Shown here: piece by piece, positions 1-11,169 of the stretch
Layout: every line of letters begins with the position of its first letter
How positions within the stretch are numbered: the stretch's first letter is position 1
Assembly (NCBI RefSeq): GCF_947179165.1
Contig: NC_077239.1
Location: 33,928,134-33,992,133, forward strand
Source: Solanum dulcamara
Taxonomy: Eukaryota; Streptophyta; Magnoliopsida; Solanales; Solanaceae
Length of the DNA stretch: 64,000 bases
Direction: 5' to 3'
Notes under the pieces: model-generated
Databases searched by the model: none
What the model was told of the DNA's origin: nothing
Seen by the model: only the letters and a program-made list of their open reading frames with translations
Program-made: the position numbers and the translations under genes

Positions 1-245
1 CCATTTCAAAGTTTATAGAACAGTCAAAATTGTGTTCTGGGGTCGTTTTCTAGAAGTTATGACCGAAGTAAATTTTTAAGTTATAAAAGCTCCAAATTAG
101 AGAAAGGGGCCTAGAACCCAAAGGAACGACAATGCAACCAAATAATCAGTGCCAACAAGTCATAAATATTTTAGGGTCACTATAAAAATGCTCTAAACGA
201 TCGAATGAATACCTAAATTCAAAAATGACTTGAAGGGTCATTAGA
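1..245 (-). repeat. Element H: 5' terminus of an LTR cut by the window edge
   Basis: Read on the minus strand, this stretch begins at 245 with a degraded TGTAATGACC-type terminus (the + strand reads gggtcattaga). It is then alignable by eye with the start of element C's LTR at 23094 (shared gtcattt, gtttagagcattt.tatag and atgacttg...ttggt blocks). It lies in the integrase of element A: homology to integrase stops at 246. I read it as the first 245 bp of a minus-strand LTR of the C family that continues left of the window. The target duplication cannot be checked; bases 246-250 (aaaaa) would be one copy. Confidence 0.6.
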
Positions 246-700
246 AAAAATGAGATGACTTAGTTATTCGGTCAATAATGACCGAAATAGAATTATGTTG
301 CCTAAGAGTGCGAGGCAAATAAGTTACAAAGTCCATATTCAAGGCTTCCTACTTTCAAGTAGGAATCTTAATGTCTTGAGCTAAACCTCCAGTGTTTAAT
401 GCTCAACTTTCACTTGTTGACAATTAGGACACTTAGCTACAAATTCTGCAATATCCCTTTTCATGCCATTCAACTAATATACTTCTCTTAAATATTGATA
501 CATCTTTATGGAACAGGGAAGAATAGAATATCGCAAACTATGAGCTTTAAACAATACCATATCTTTCAAACCAGGATTACTATCTTACTTTGCCTTTACA
601 CCCGCCACAAGAGTAGATTCAAAACATTTTTCACAATAACATTACCATCTTTGGAATCAACCAATCGAACACACAAACAGACTAATCTATGCACATCCCA
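246..700 (-). pseudogene. Integrase N-terminal part, element A (broken)
   Basis: Minus-strand translation gives the zinc-binding end of a retroviral-type integrase (AKCPNCQQVK at about 415-445). Further on comes a core start with the first catalytic aspartate in a V-I-I-D-R motif near 265. Several in-frame stops separate these pieces. The second and third acidic residues of the DDE triad are missing because the frame is cut at 245/246 by element H. Confidence 0.8.
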
Positions 701-711
701 AACTAGCACTT

Positions 712-1165
712 CTACTCATCATCAACTTGGGAAACACTGTTCATGGACAATCTACTTAGAGCACCAGCAATCACATTTTCCTTACCCAGATGGTATAACA
801 CACTCATGTCATAGTCCTTTAACAGTTCAAGCCATCTCCTTTGTCGAAGGTTCAAATCTTTTAGAGTGACCAAATATTGCAAACTCCTGTGATCATTGAA
901 ATGTTCCACATGGAAACCATACAAGTAGTGTCTCCACAATTTCAAAGAAAATACTACCGCTACCAAATCCAAGTTATGAGTTGGGTAACTCTCCTCATGT
1001 GCCTTGAGTTGCCTTCAAGCATAAGCTATAACTTTACCATTTTACATTAGAACATAATCAAGACCAATTCGTGAGTATCATAGTATATAACAAACCCATC
1101 AAAAGCTTTTAATAAAGGTCAACACCAGAGTAGAGGTAAGTTTATCCTTTAGCCAAGAGCTTTTC
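712..1165 (-). pseudogene. RNase H domain, element A
   Basis: An open segment at 712-972 encodes the C-terminal half of a gypsy RNase H. It has the W-R-H-Y-L-Y-G block, a degraded F-N-D-H-R-S-L (normally T-D-H), and the D-Y-D-M-S-V-L-Y-H and A-L-S-R-L motifs. The upstream half to about 1165 is recognisable only across stops and frame changes. No complete active site survives in a single frame. Confidence 0.8.
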
Positions 1166-2010
1166 TCACATGCCTCTAATCATTGGAATTTCATCTTTTT
1201 TGGGGTCAAAGTAGTCAAGGGAGATGCAATGGAAGAGAAACCTTTCATAAACCCAATAATAACCAAGTAATCCTAAGAAACTCTGATTATTAGAAGGAGT
1301 CAACGGTCTAGGCCAATTCTTATTGCCTCTGTCTTCTTTGGAAAAACCATAATTCCTTCTTTGGAAACAATGTAATCGAGGAAAGTAACTGACCTTAACC
1401 AAAATTCACATTTGCTAAACTTTGCATATAATTGACGATCCTTGAGAATTTGTAGCATAATCCTCAGATGATCGTCATGATATTCCCCACTCCATGTGTA
1501 AATTAAAATATCATCAGTGAAGATGATCACGAACATATCAAAATATTTTTTGAATACCTTGTTCATCAAATCCATAAAAGCTTCAGAGGCATTTGTTAGT
1601 CGAAAAGACATAACCAAGAATTCAAAGTGATCATATCGATTTCTAAAGGCCATGTTCGGAATGTCATATTCTGCCAATTAGAGTTGATGCTAACCTGATC
1701 GAAGATCAATCATTGAAAATTAGTTTGCACCTTGAAGTTGAGAGAATAAGCCATCAATCATTGGAATGGGAAACTTATTCTTAATTATGACCTTGTTCAA
1801 CTGCCGATAATCGATACACATTCGAAGAGAACCATCCTTCTTTCTGATAAAGAGAATCGGAGCACCACATGGAGAGATATTCGGTCAAATAAAACCCTTA
1901 TCTAGCAAGACATTTAACTCATACTTTAAATCTTTTGGTTCGGCCAGAGCCATGCAGTAAGGAGGAATAAATATAGGTTGCATATTAGGTAGGAAATCAA
2001 TATCGAAGTC
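1166..2010 (-). pseudogene. Reverse transcriptase, element A (broken)
   Basis: The palm motif reads F-T-D-D at about 1510-1521, where the usual form is F-I-D-D. It lies in an open stretch at 1300-1677 that also holds [11 protein letters not shown] upstream and the thumb downstream. The fingers region continues to about 2010 but contains at least two stops just before the open stretch, in the segment that reads DLRSG, stop, HQL, stop. A frame change at about 1300-1400 joins it to the connection domain. Confidence 0.85.
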
Positions 2011-2269
2011 TACTTCATTTTCGGGAGGAATACTTGGGAGATCTTTGAGAAAAACTTTTGGAGACTAATTTCCAACTGAAACTGACTCAAAAGTAGGAGC
2101 CTTGGAGTTAGTATCTCTAACCCAAACTACATGGTAGATGCAACAATTGGAAATAATTTTCCAAGATTTTAGGTATGAGATGAATTAATTGTTAAACACG
2201 AAATTACTACCTTTCCATTCTAGGAATGGCTCATTTGAAAACTGAAACTTAACTACACAGATTCTACAA

Positions 2270-2535
2270 CATATAGCGTTATAACATGCATGAAGCTGCC
2301 ATATCGAGAATAATATTCAAATTTTTCATATCAAGCTCTACTTGATAAATGAAGGAGACTTTATGAAAAACTAAAACTAGACAGTGTTTATAAACTCGTT
2401 TAGCCATAACTGACTAACCTACAGGAGTAAAAATAGAGAAAAGCTCCAACAATATTTCAGGGCTAACATCAAATCTCATAACAACATAAGGAGTAACGAA
2501 AGGTAAATTTGCACCGGGATCAAGAAAGGCATAAA
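2270..2535 (-). pseudogene. Aspartic protease, element A
   Basis: The minus strand shows the active-site loop as L-D-P-G-A-N near 2505-2525. It is followed by F-V-T-P-Y and, about 60 residues later, the conserved hydrophobic strand (I-I-L-D-M, normally I-L-G-M-D-W) near 2290-2320. The catalytic aspartate is present, but the domain is cut by stops and continues into a poorly conserved linker toward RT. Confidence 0.7.
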
Positions 2536-2639
2536 CATCAAAGTGAAAGACCCGTAATATAACGGTAACAACATTGGGAGTCTCCTCTACCTCTTGCCTA
2601 CCATGAAGAGCAAAGAACTAGTTATGCGTTGACTACCCT

Positions 2640-3720
2640 TTCGTTGATCTTAGGCACCTTGTGGATCTTGGCCTCCATGAGCAACTTGGACATGAGGATG
2701 ACCATCCTTAACCCTACACATCTTAGCATGATGACCCAACTTACAACATTGATAGCACACATTTAAACCCCTTAGATATTCTCCCTTGTGGTTCTCCTCA
2801 CAGTTCTTGAATGCGGGAGTAACTTGGCCAATTGGGGCACCTCCTTGAGGCTTAGGGTCTAACACCCTATCTTTGTCAAACTTTAGAGTAGTATCATTTG
2901 AAGTACCTTAATTGGAATTTCTTTGATGAAAATAAGGATGACCTCCACTTTTGGACCTATCATCAGAGGAATCACCACGATCGGTCCTTTTCCTTTTGGA
3001 CTCCCTAGTTTTCTCCCTTAACATCTCATCCTCTATTTTCTCCTAATAGGTAATAAGTCTAGATATATATGTTTCCCAAATAAAAACGATTGTCTTGCAT
3101 TCTTTAGAAACCAAATCTGACATACTCAACATGAACTTGCTCATATAAACTCTTAGGTCGGCAACCATGAACAGAGCATATTTTGACAATTGGGTGAATC
3201 TGAGGGCATACTCCCTCAAAATCATAACTCCTTGCTTAAGATTGATGAATTCATGTATCATGGACTCCCTAAACTCCAATGGAAATAAGCAGTAAAGAAA
3301 TACTCTCTTGAACTATTTCCAAATTATGAGATCCGCCTTTCTAGGCCTCTCACGCTTTTATTGGTACAACTAATTTCGAGCACCTTCAATTGATAAATAT
3401 CCAACTCTGCCCTCTGAATCGGGCTAATCCCCATTATCTTCAAAATCTTGTGAATTATATCAATTCTTGTGGATCTTCATCCACCTTAGAACACCAAAAC
3501 TTTAGAGGATCCATCCTCATGAAGCCACGGATCTTTTTTGTTGTTCTACACACATTAGGGTTCATGGGAGCTACCACCTCACGATTCACTTAGGCCATCA
3601 TGGCTTGAGCAAGTACTTGAAAAGCTATTTGGAATTAAACATTAGTAATTTGGTCATTCATGGTATCATTCGAAGCTTGTGGCTCCTCTTCAAAATTTCT
3701 TCAAATGGGAGCTATTCATG
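2640..3720 (-). pseudogene. Gag, element A (broken)
   Basis: The retrotransposon gag core is open at 3043-3279 (F-I-N-L-K-Q-G and Y-A-L-R-F-T-Q-L-S-K-Y motifs). The nucleocapsid zinc knuckle CYQCCKLGHHAKMC lies in an open stretch at 2650-2865 and keeps the C-x2-C-x4-H-x4-C spacing. The N-terminal part toward 3720 is recognisable by similarity to element E's gag but is broken by stops. Confidence 0.8.
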
Positions 3721-3929
3721 GAGGTATAATTTTGTAATCAAAAAGAGAAAGTGTTAGAGGAGTATACCATAGAGTTCAACTCTATAGCACAATGAGATCA
3801 TAAAAGAAGTGATGTGTTTCCTAAAAATGCCTTATAGACTCATATTCATAGATTTAGCACCCTTCACACTGATGAACATGACTCTACTCGGCACGGCATG
3901 TTAGACTCCCTAAGATACTTGAACCTTGT

Positions 3930-3941
3930 GCTCTGATACCA
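3930..3941 (-). promoter_or_regulatory. Primer-binding site, element A
   Basis: The minus strand reads TGGTATCAGAGC, the core complementary to the 3' end of initiator-Met tRNA that most plant gypsy and copia elements use. It lies 4 bp beyond the LTR end (CATGACA at 3946). Bases 3721-3929 between it and gag are leader with no other feature. Confidence 0.9.
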
Positions 3942-3945
3942 AGTT

Positions 3946-4267
3946 TGTCATGACCCGACTTAGGTCGTAGCCCTAAAGTGGCAATCAGAAACCAAAGGAT
4001 CCCAACCAAACCATCTTAGCATACATAGCATACATAAGGCAATTAAATATAATGATATACACAGAAAAACAACTCAATATAGATATCAATGAGAAAGTAA
4101 CTCAACTCAATGCTCAAAATGGACTACACCTTTTAAACCGTCTCAACACGCCACTAAATCTATACTTGGTGGGGACTTAGGAAAAGCCCCTCGCTTATCC
4201 ATAATAGAATAAAATATAAGTAATCAACATAAAATAAAGAGTCATCGTCGATAAATAAGGACACACC
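3946..4267 (-). repeat. 5' LTR of element A, 3'-terminal part
   Basis: The + strand begins TGTCATGACCCGAC at 3946, which is the inverted 3' end of a minus-strand LTR. Homology to the LTRs of D (58009 onward) and G (63433 onward) is clear (agcatacata..aaggtaa). The LTR is interrupted at 4267/4268 by element B and resumes at 21162. The uninterrupted paralogous site is visible in D's 5' LTR at 58349-58360 (gacacaccaata), which confirms the junction. Confidence 0.88.
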
Positions 4268-5010
4268 TATCACGACCAAACCCCATGGGCCGCAACTAGG
4301 GTCCAACCTGGATGCCCATATATGTATCTATCAGATATAAGAACTATACACATGAACCCAGTGGGTGATAAAATATTCATACACGTGTAGCCTCTTTCAT
4401 TTGCATCATCTTATGAAAGGGAAAGCCAGCCGACAAGACTTCCATAGCATAGTAACATTTACAATACATCGTACAACTATAATTGTACAAAACTCATACA
4501 TTACCTATATACACATGTATATAGACCTCTAAGAATAGTAACGATAACATATGGCGAGACAGGGCCCTCGCCGTACCCCTGAATAAACAAACACATATAT
4601 AAATATCAAATGACCAGTATCAAAGGTTAGGCTCTAGAACAATGGAGCACTTCCAACATTGCTGAGTGGAAACCCTAAGCTGGCAGATCTCCAAAATGAA
4701 CATCTATACCTGCAGGCATGAAACGCATCCCCCCGAGGAAAGGGGGGTCAGTACGATATATGTACTGAGTATATAAAGCATAAAACATCATAACTGAGAC
4801 AACAACTGAAATAGGAGTATAGGGGGAAGTATAACATTTAGCCATCTACCGTACCTGTATTTTATAAAATAAAGGCATACATGCTATCATCACGTACTAT
4901 ATTCGGCCCGTTCGGGGACTTGTGTAATAACTACATTATTTTGTCATCATAAGAACATATATACCATTAGCGTTGTGGAACGTATAGCCCGATCCATGTA
5001 TATAGAAAGT

Positions 5011-5290
5011 ACATACCGAGGAACGATGGCCCAATCTACATATCTTATAATAATGCCGAGGAACGACGGCTCAATCTGGATATCACATAATAATGCCAAG
5101 GAATGATGGCTCTATCGATATATCGTGTAACAATGCCAAGGTATAATGGCCCGATCCGTATATCATATAATAATTCCAAGTAATAATGGCCTGATCCGTA
5201 TATCGTATAACATGCCGAGGAATGTACGGCTCGATCCTTACATAACAAGATATGTCGAGGTATGTTCGGCCCGATCCATATATATCATAA
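5011..5290. repeat. 40-bp minisatellite inside B's 3' LTR
   Basis: About seven units follow at a near-constant 40-bp spacing. The anchor taatgccgag-like sequence occurs at 5011, 5051, 5091, 5131, 5171, 5211 and 5251. Units share a core of the form (a/g)acgacGGCCCGATCCgtatatc.tataataatgcc. The same array is present at the matching position in B's other LTR and in solo LTR e1, so it is a fixed component of the LTR family. Confidence 0.9.
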
Positions 5291-7068
5291 TGCATATATG
5301 TGCATGTAAAACTCTGTAACATATCAAACATCCCTTAGATATCACCATAGAGCATGTTGAAGAGCCCCTAGGTATAGGAGCTTACACATCCCAACACTAT
5401 TCAACTTGTAGGAGGCTCAAGGGTCGTAGTTCAACTACTTTAAGGCCTTTATCATTCCAAAGTGAGTACAAATCTTGAGTTATACCCGAAACCTATAATG
5501 GAATCACCTCTAGCTCATATCATATCTCGCTTCACTTACATTAAGCTATTTCAAGAGAAGGAAGGAATAGGCTTCACGTGTACTGCTTTTAGTCATGTAG
5601 AAGACTTACAAGTCCACAACTCAACTATCGCAGGAGTTTTAATATCGAGAAGTAAATAAGAGCCTTAACTCACACTTAGAGTTTTAAGAGTGGAATAACT
5701 TCAACCTCATATACATAATACTTACATCTAAGTCATGCCAAAAGAGAGGAAGAATAACTTTACATACACTACTTTTCAGAATATAGAAGACTTGAGGAAT
5801 GGGAGCTTAACTACTTTAAGAATCTTAACATTCAGAAGTGAGCACGAATTATGAATCATGAATCATGTTCAGAGCTCATGAATAGAGTTACCCCAAGCTT
5901 CATACACATCATTTTTCACTTAAATCTAAGACATACCCAAAAGAAAGAAAAGATAGGCTTTACATACTTATGCCAAAACATGCCAAAAGAAGGAAACGTT
6001 AGCTTTACATACTTCTTACGGGTTAATCTGAACACGTTCACCTCGTCGTCTCTTGAACCTATTTAACATGAAAGCAATCCAAGCATCAACAATCCTCAAC
6101 TTTCCAGTGTGTTAAGTTACATACGAGTATTCATAAAACTCATTTCCTCGCTCGTCTTCTCAACTAGTCCTTTAGCTAGTTAAAGCGTTAACAAAAATTG
6201 GACAGCATCTCCCCTATAATGTGCCCTATCAAAATTTCTAATTATACTCCTAATAACAACAGACAACCAACAACAATAACCTGCAGCATATATATATATA
6301 TAATTTACATCAATCTTATACTACATAAACTCCAAATGACTCTCTCGAAACCACAATACCAAAATAAGGTTTCTAGTTTCCATTTTGCAAAACCTTTAAC
6401 CGTACGAAGCAGGGGTCGTGTGGATACAACCATCAGCTACTCCACCTCTTTTAGAACACATTTAGGCCCTACAACACACATCACACAACCAGAAGCCTCC
6501 TCCAAACACACAACACCTTACTTCGACTATAATTTAACTACGACGACCTCAATTTAGATTATTTCTTTTGCTGAGAATCTCCATGACTGTTTTATACTTA
6601 CAGAAGTATAAAAGGTACATAATACCCTCCATAACAACCCCTTAAACTCCAAATTTAAAGGAGAAATCTTACCTTACCCGAAATTGGCCAAAACTAGCCA
6701 AAATTACGTGGACTGTTTGCTGTCTGTTTTGGCTGAACCAAGCCATGATTTTATACTTATAATACCTTAATATCAATCATTGTGGTATATGCTGGATAAT
6801 TAATTTACGAAATGAAACCGGGACTTACCTATTATTTCTCCAAGTCGTCCTCTTTTTCTCTCTAGACTTAGGTTTTTTTTTCTAAGCTTTGCTGAAGTTT
6901 TTTTTGGATAAGGAACTGAATTAAGACTCATGTAATACATATGTATACATTGGCTTAGGAGATAAAAAGTGGCATCCCCCTAGGGGTGACATGTGGCAGT
7001 CCCTTAGGGTGCTACCTCATCCGAACTTCCAGCCCAAAGCTTCAACATGGCAGCGTGGGGTCTACCCC

Positions 7069-7089
7069 AAGTAGGTGAGTCACCTACTT
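7069..7089. repeat. Perfect 10-bp-arm palindrome in B's 3' LTR
   Basis: Arms AAGTAGGTGA and TCACCTACTT are separated by one base. The same palindrome occurs in the other LTR at 20712-20732. Solo LTR b1 inserted only 12 bp downstream of it, in the next copy of the GTAGGTGCAT motif. Confidence 0.9.
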
Positions 7090-7866
7090 GCTTCAAGTAG
7101 GTGCATTGTCACGACCCAACCTCGTAAGCCGTGACTGGGTTCCGACCTGGACCCTTTTATGCATATTTATCAGCTACACTTAAGTTGAATCATGTGTGAT
7201 GTGATACTATACACAAAAACCTCAGTAGTTTAAAACTTTTTCATGTACCTGTAGCCTCTTTCATTCGTATCATATCAAGTAAAGGCATGCGCCGACGAGG
7301 CTGCCATAACATAAAAACATTTACAACATGTCACATAGGAACAGTCGAAACAAACTTATAAACAACCCACATCTATATGTCTACAGACTTCTAAGAATAG
7401 TAACAACAACATATGGCAGGATAGGGCCCCCGTCGTACCCCTGAATGTATAAATATATACATTAAGTGACCGGTATCAAAAATTAGGCTTTAGAACAGTG
7501 AAGCACTTCCAATATAGCTGAGAGAAACTCCTAAGCTGACGGATCTCCAAAATGAATATCTGTACCTGTGGACATGAAATGCAGCCCCCCGGGGAACGGG
7601 GGGTCAGTGCGATATATGTACTGAGTATATAAAGCATAACGCATCACAACTGAGAGAACAACTGAAATGGGGATGCAGGAAACAAGTATAACAGTTAATA
7701 AGGTACTATACCTGCATCCTATAACATAAGGGCATGTACATCATCTTTACATACCGTATTTGACCCACTGGGGGACTCGGAGTTACCATGTCATCGCATG
7801 CAGCATCGTGTCATAGGTTATGATTACCTTATTATGTTTTCACATGCATGTCCATCTATCATTACT

Positions 7867-8010
7867 TTTCATACTATACCCAGCCTAGTATGGGTCTTGG
7901 TGTTATAATCATATCATCACATACCATACTCGGCCCATTAGGGGACTCGGTGTTATCATCATATCATCATATACCGTACCCGGCTCATTAGGGGACTCGG
8001 TGTCGTAGTC
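7867..8010. repeat. About 50-bp direct repeats in solo LTR b1
   Basis: Units of the form ataccgtaCcCGGCcCATTAGGGGACTCGGTGTTATcatcatatcat repeat at 50-bp spacing (GGGGACTCGG at 7941 and 7991). An eroded earlier copy lies near 7889 and a more distant one near 7763. The tandem copy is at 13359-13502. A related array, with CACCGAGTCC...GGGCCGG on the + strand, lies at 30590-31110 in solo LTR d1. Confidence 0.8.
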
Positions 8011-10029
8011 ATCATATATAGGTAGATTATTATCTGAGACTCACTAGGGTAATCATATTGAACTATCCTTTATGGATCAGGATAATAATCATCTCAGGTG
8101 CCCTTTTAGTGCCACTAGGGCTATATTAAGTGAAGTCTCAGGAATTATAGACATATTTTAAGGTAATGCCAATCGGTTTAAGGGAATCATAGACATCCAT
8201 CATCACAGAGTCCTTAGGACTAGGAGCTCTAAGTCCCACTATTAATCGACATATAGACGGTTCAGGGAAGGTAGCTCAACTATGATGAGAGTTTTCCTGC
8301 CAAGGAGTGAATATGAGACGTATAACATATTCGGAGCTTAGGAATGGACTTACTCTAGAGCTCGTATCATGTATCGTTTTCTTTAAGACATGTCACAAGA
8401 AAGAAAGGGTAGGCCTCACCTATTTGTCCCTTCCTATCCCAAAGGAGTTTGAGAGACAATAATTCACCTATAGTAGGCGTCCTAGTATTCAGCAGTGGAT
8501 AAGAATCAGGAGGTATGCTTGGGGCCTTATGAATAGAATTATCCCCACTTGCATACGCAGATATACATATTGCACTTCTATCAAGGATATGCCAAGAGAA
8601 AGGATGGATAGCCTTATATACTCATCACTTCCTAACGTATGGAAGGCTTGAGAAGGCCTAGTTCAATTACTGTAAGAGTGCTTTCATCAAGAAGTAAATG
8701 AGGACCGTGAACTACGCTTGGAATATATGAGGAAATTTACCCTCAATATCATATCATTCATTACTTAACTTGAAGACATGCCAAACGAAGAAGCAAGATA
8801 GGCTTTACATACTTATGCCAAAAATATGCCAAAAGAAAGCTTCACATACCTTGTCCGAGTTGTTACTTATCCTGTTCGCCTCGTCGTCCTTTGAACCTAT
8901 CCAACATAAAAGTAATATAAATATCAACCCTTCTTAACTTTCTAGCATCTTAGGTTACACCTTAGTATTAATGGAATCTATTTCCTTAGTCGTTTCCTCG
9001 ACTAGTTCTTTAGTTTGCTAAGGCGTTAACGAAAATTAGGCAGCACTTCCCCTATAATGTGCCCTATTCGAATTTCCGATTTGGTCCTTAAGACCTACAT
9101 CCAACCAACAACAATAACCTGCAGCAATTCACACCAACAATATACAATATAAACTCCAAATGACTCATTTAAAAAGATGATATCAAATAGGGCGTCTAGT
9201 CTTTATTCTATAACGCCTTTCATTATACGAAACGAGGGGTCGTGTGGCTGCAACCAGAAGCATCCACACCCCTTTTAGAATACATTTAGTCCCTGCAACA
9301 ATACATTACACCCCTGCAGCAACAACTCACTCAAAACTATCAAAACGTGAATTCTGGATAGCTTACTGTTTTACCTTATCGCTTTGTTTCGAAGGGGTAA
9401 TGGAGGGAAACAGGATTTATGTCCTTCATTAAAGTTATATACATTTGTCTTAGGGTCGCATACAATTTTGAATCACCCCTACATCAATTATGTACAAAAT
9501 TATATGCCCAAAACACCAACAGCAGTCCGTGTAAGATTTCCAAAACCAAAATCTAGGCAGTACCTCCTCTACACTTCATCACCCTTTTTCGAGAAGATAA
9601 AAGCAAAAATGGATTTTACAGTCTCATGAAAATTATGTAACTATGAAATACCTTTCCAAAACATATTTAATCACCCAAAACTAAGCTATACACAAGAAGT
9701 TATACCAATATTACTAACAACTGTTCCCTCCAAAAACGGGTTTGTTAACTAGTTTTTAACATTTTCCCTCTTTGTTCTTTCAACTTTCTCTCAAGTTCCA
9801 AGCTGAAGAATTAATTCTGTAGACATCGTAATATATATATATACACTCCACGGGGTTGAGGAACATCATAGATAATTAATTCATAAAGGAAAATCGAAGA
9901 ACTTACCTTAATTTTTCCAAAGCGTGTTTGCCTTTCTCCTTTCTCTTTTTCATGTTTTTCCTTCTCAGTTCTTGGCTGATTTTGGATAAATGACTTGCTT
10001 TGAGTGTCATAAAACATAAATACATGGGC

Positions 10030-10200
10030 TGCCTTGGAGGTGACACGTGTCAGTCCCTTAGGGTGACACGTGTCAAGCCATGATTGGCCACCATATCATG
10101 CTGCCAACTAGGGGTTGCCACGTGGCAGTGGGGTCTACCCCCCCAAGCAGCTGCATCACCTACTTGATCCTAAGTAGGTGCATCACCTTCTTGATTGAGG
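10030..10200 (-). promoter_or_regulatory. CACGTG-palindrome and inverted-repeat cluster, probable U3 control region of b1
   Basis: Two GACACGTGTC palindromes (10042-10051 and 10065-10074) and one TGCCACGTGGCA palindrome (10116-10127) fall within 90 bp. They are followed by CACCTACTT/AAGTAGGTG inverted repeats at about 10149-10175. CACGTG is the G-box core bound by plant bZIP and bHLH factors. The cluster lies about 400-530 bp inside the LTR's 5' end, where U3 enhancers are expected. A promoter role is inference. Confidence 0.55.
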
Positions 10201-10576
10201 TGCTGCCATGTGTTGCTCCCCCATTGGCTGCCACATGTCGTCTTTTCCCCTTCCTCGCGGGTTCCTAATCTCGTCTTATTTTAGGAGCCTATATAATCCA
10301 TGCTATGTAAGCTTGGTATGTCCTTAAGCAACTCAAGTGTATACGACTTCCAAATTAGTAGCTTACGTAGGTAAATCGAGTTCTATGACTCATTACTTGG
10401 CCTCCAATTCCTTTCGGATTCTTATGACTCTATTTCCAACCTTCTCTACTATAGGGTATCACATTCTCCTTTCCTTGAAGTCGTTTAATAGTGTCGTAGC
10501 TTATCCGTCTTACATGATAATGTCTAAAGAACTTAAGAGACATTCTAAGCTCGAGAGTGTGTGGTGTAACATGCAT

Positions 10577-10966
10577 CACCTGCTTGCTTCAAGTAGGTGC
10601 ATCATCTCCTTATCTCTCTTCTGTAGTTTCGTAATCTCATCTCACTTTAAGAGCCTATGTATTCCTTGCTACTTAATATAGACGTGTACTCAAGTAGCTT
10701 AGTATGCAAAATATCCCAAGTAATAGCTTTCACAAGTACGTCGAGTCCTATGACTCACTACTTAGCCTCCAACTTCTTTCAAATTCTTGTAACCCTATTT
10801 CCAATCTTCTCTCTTATGGAGTATCTCCTTCTCCTTTCCTTAGGATTATTTGATAGCGTTATAGATTATCCGACTCACATGATGACTTCTAAGAAACTTA
10901 AGAGCCTTCCTAAAAACTTAAGAAACTTAAGAAGCATTCCAAGGTACCAAAGTACAGGATGTAACA
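10577..10966 (-). repeat. 3' LTR of element B, right part (5' start of the LTR)
   Basis: This continues the LTR interrupted at 7106 and ends at 10966 with GATGTAACA, the inverted TG start of the LTR. It matches 20770-21156 of the other LTR (agcctatgt.ttccttgctacttaa, tagcttagtatgcaaaat). The polypurine tract follows immediately. Confidence 0.88.
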
Positions 10967-10980
10967 TCCTTCCCCCCTTT
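10967..10980 (-). promoter_or_regulatory. Polypurine tract of element B
   Basis: The minus strand reads AAAGGGGGGAAGGA directly abutting the 3' LTR start TGTTACATCC. Plus-strand DNA priming would start here. The preceding sequence (minus strand, catttgaggacgaatgttct) resembles the pol 3' end of coding chromoviruses, indicating that B derives from one. Confidence 0.88.
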
Positions 10981-11169
10981 AGAACATTCGTCCTCAAATG
11001 TAAACCAAAACCTTCCTCCGAATCTTATACCAACTATATGGAGAGTTCCTCTATCCCGTTACCATAACATATACTTTCATCGAGCAATCAAAATCAGAGT
11101 TCCAAAGGTTAGGATTACTTGTAGACGTAGGAAATAGGTACGGATACTTGTGTTTCCTTTCCTTTTTCG

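Larger units (their letters stand above)
246..3945 (-). mobile_element. Element A: interior of a decayed Ty3/gypsy chromovirus (host layer)
   Basis: The minus strand carries, in order from 3945 leftwards, a primer-binding site, a leader, gag, protease, reverse transcriptase, RNase H and the start of integrase. The order PR-RT-RH-IN is diagnostic of Ty3/gypsy. The 5' LTR lies to the right (3946-4267, resuming at 21162-23093). Integrase is cut at 246 by another LTR, so the 3' half is outside the window. Every domain has stops or frameshifts, so the element is dead. It is the oldest layer visible, because B and C are both inserted in its 5' LTR. Confidence 0.9.
4268..7106 (-). repeat. 3' LTR of element B, left part
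   Basis: This is homologous along its length to B's 5' LTR (17966 to about 20760). Examples are the 40-bp repeat block, the gtcgtagttcaactact block and the palindrome at 7069-7089. It contains only short fortuitous reading frames. It is split at 7106/7107 by solo LTR b1 and resumes at 10577-10966, giving an LTR of about 3,229 bp. Confidence 0.85.
7107..10571 (-). mobile_element. Solo LTR b1 (3,465 bp)
   Basis: The + strand starts TGTCACGACCC and ends GTGTAACA, so on the minus strand it is a TG...CA LTR beginning TGTTACACC. It is flanked by a perfect target duplication TGCAT (7102-7106 and 10572-10576). The empty site is visible in B's other LTR (gtaggtgcatcacctgc near 20741). There is no interior, primer site or second LTR, so this is the product of LTR-LTR recombination. 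It carries no gene. Bases 7391 onward are also present in the downstream tandem copy. Confidence 0.9.

Noticed and set aside
5011..5290. CRISPR-like array from 40-bp periodic repeats
   Set aside because: The whole 40-bp unit repeats, with no distinct spacers, in a plant LTR: a minisatellite.
7107..10966. Treating 7107-10966 as one 3.9-kb LTR
   Set aside because: A complete LTR ends at 10571 with its own TGCAT duplication, and the remaining 10577-10966 joins 7106 without a gap when compared with B's other LTR.
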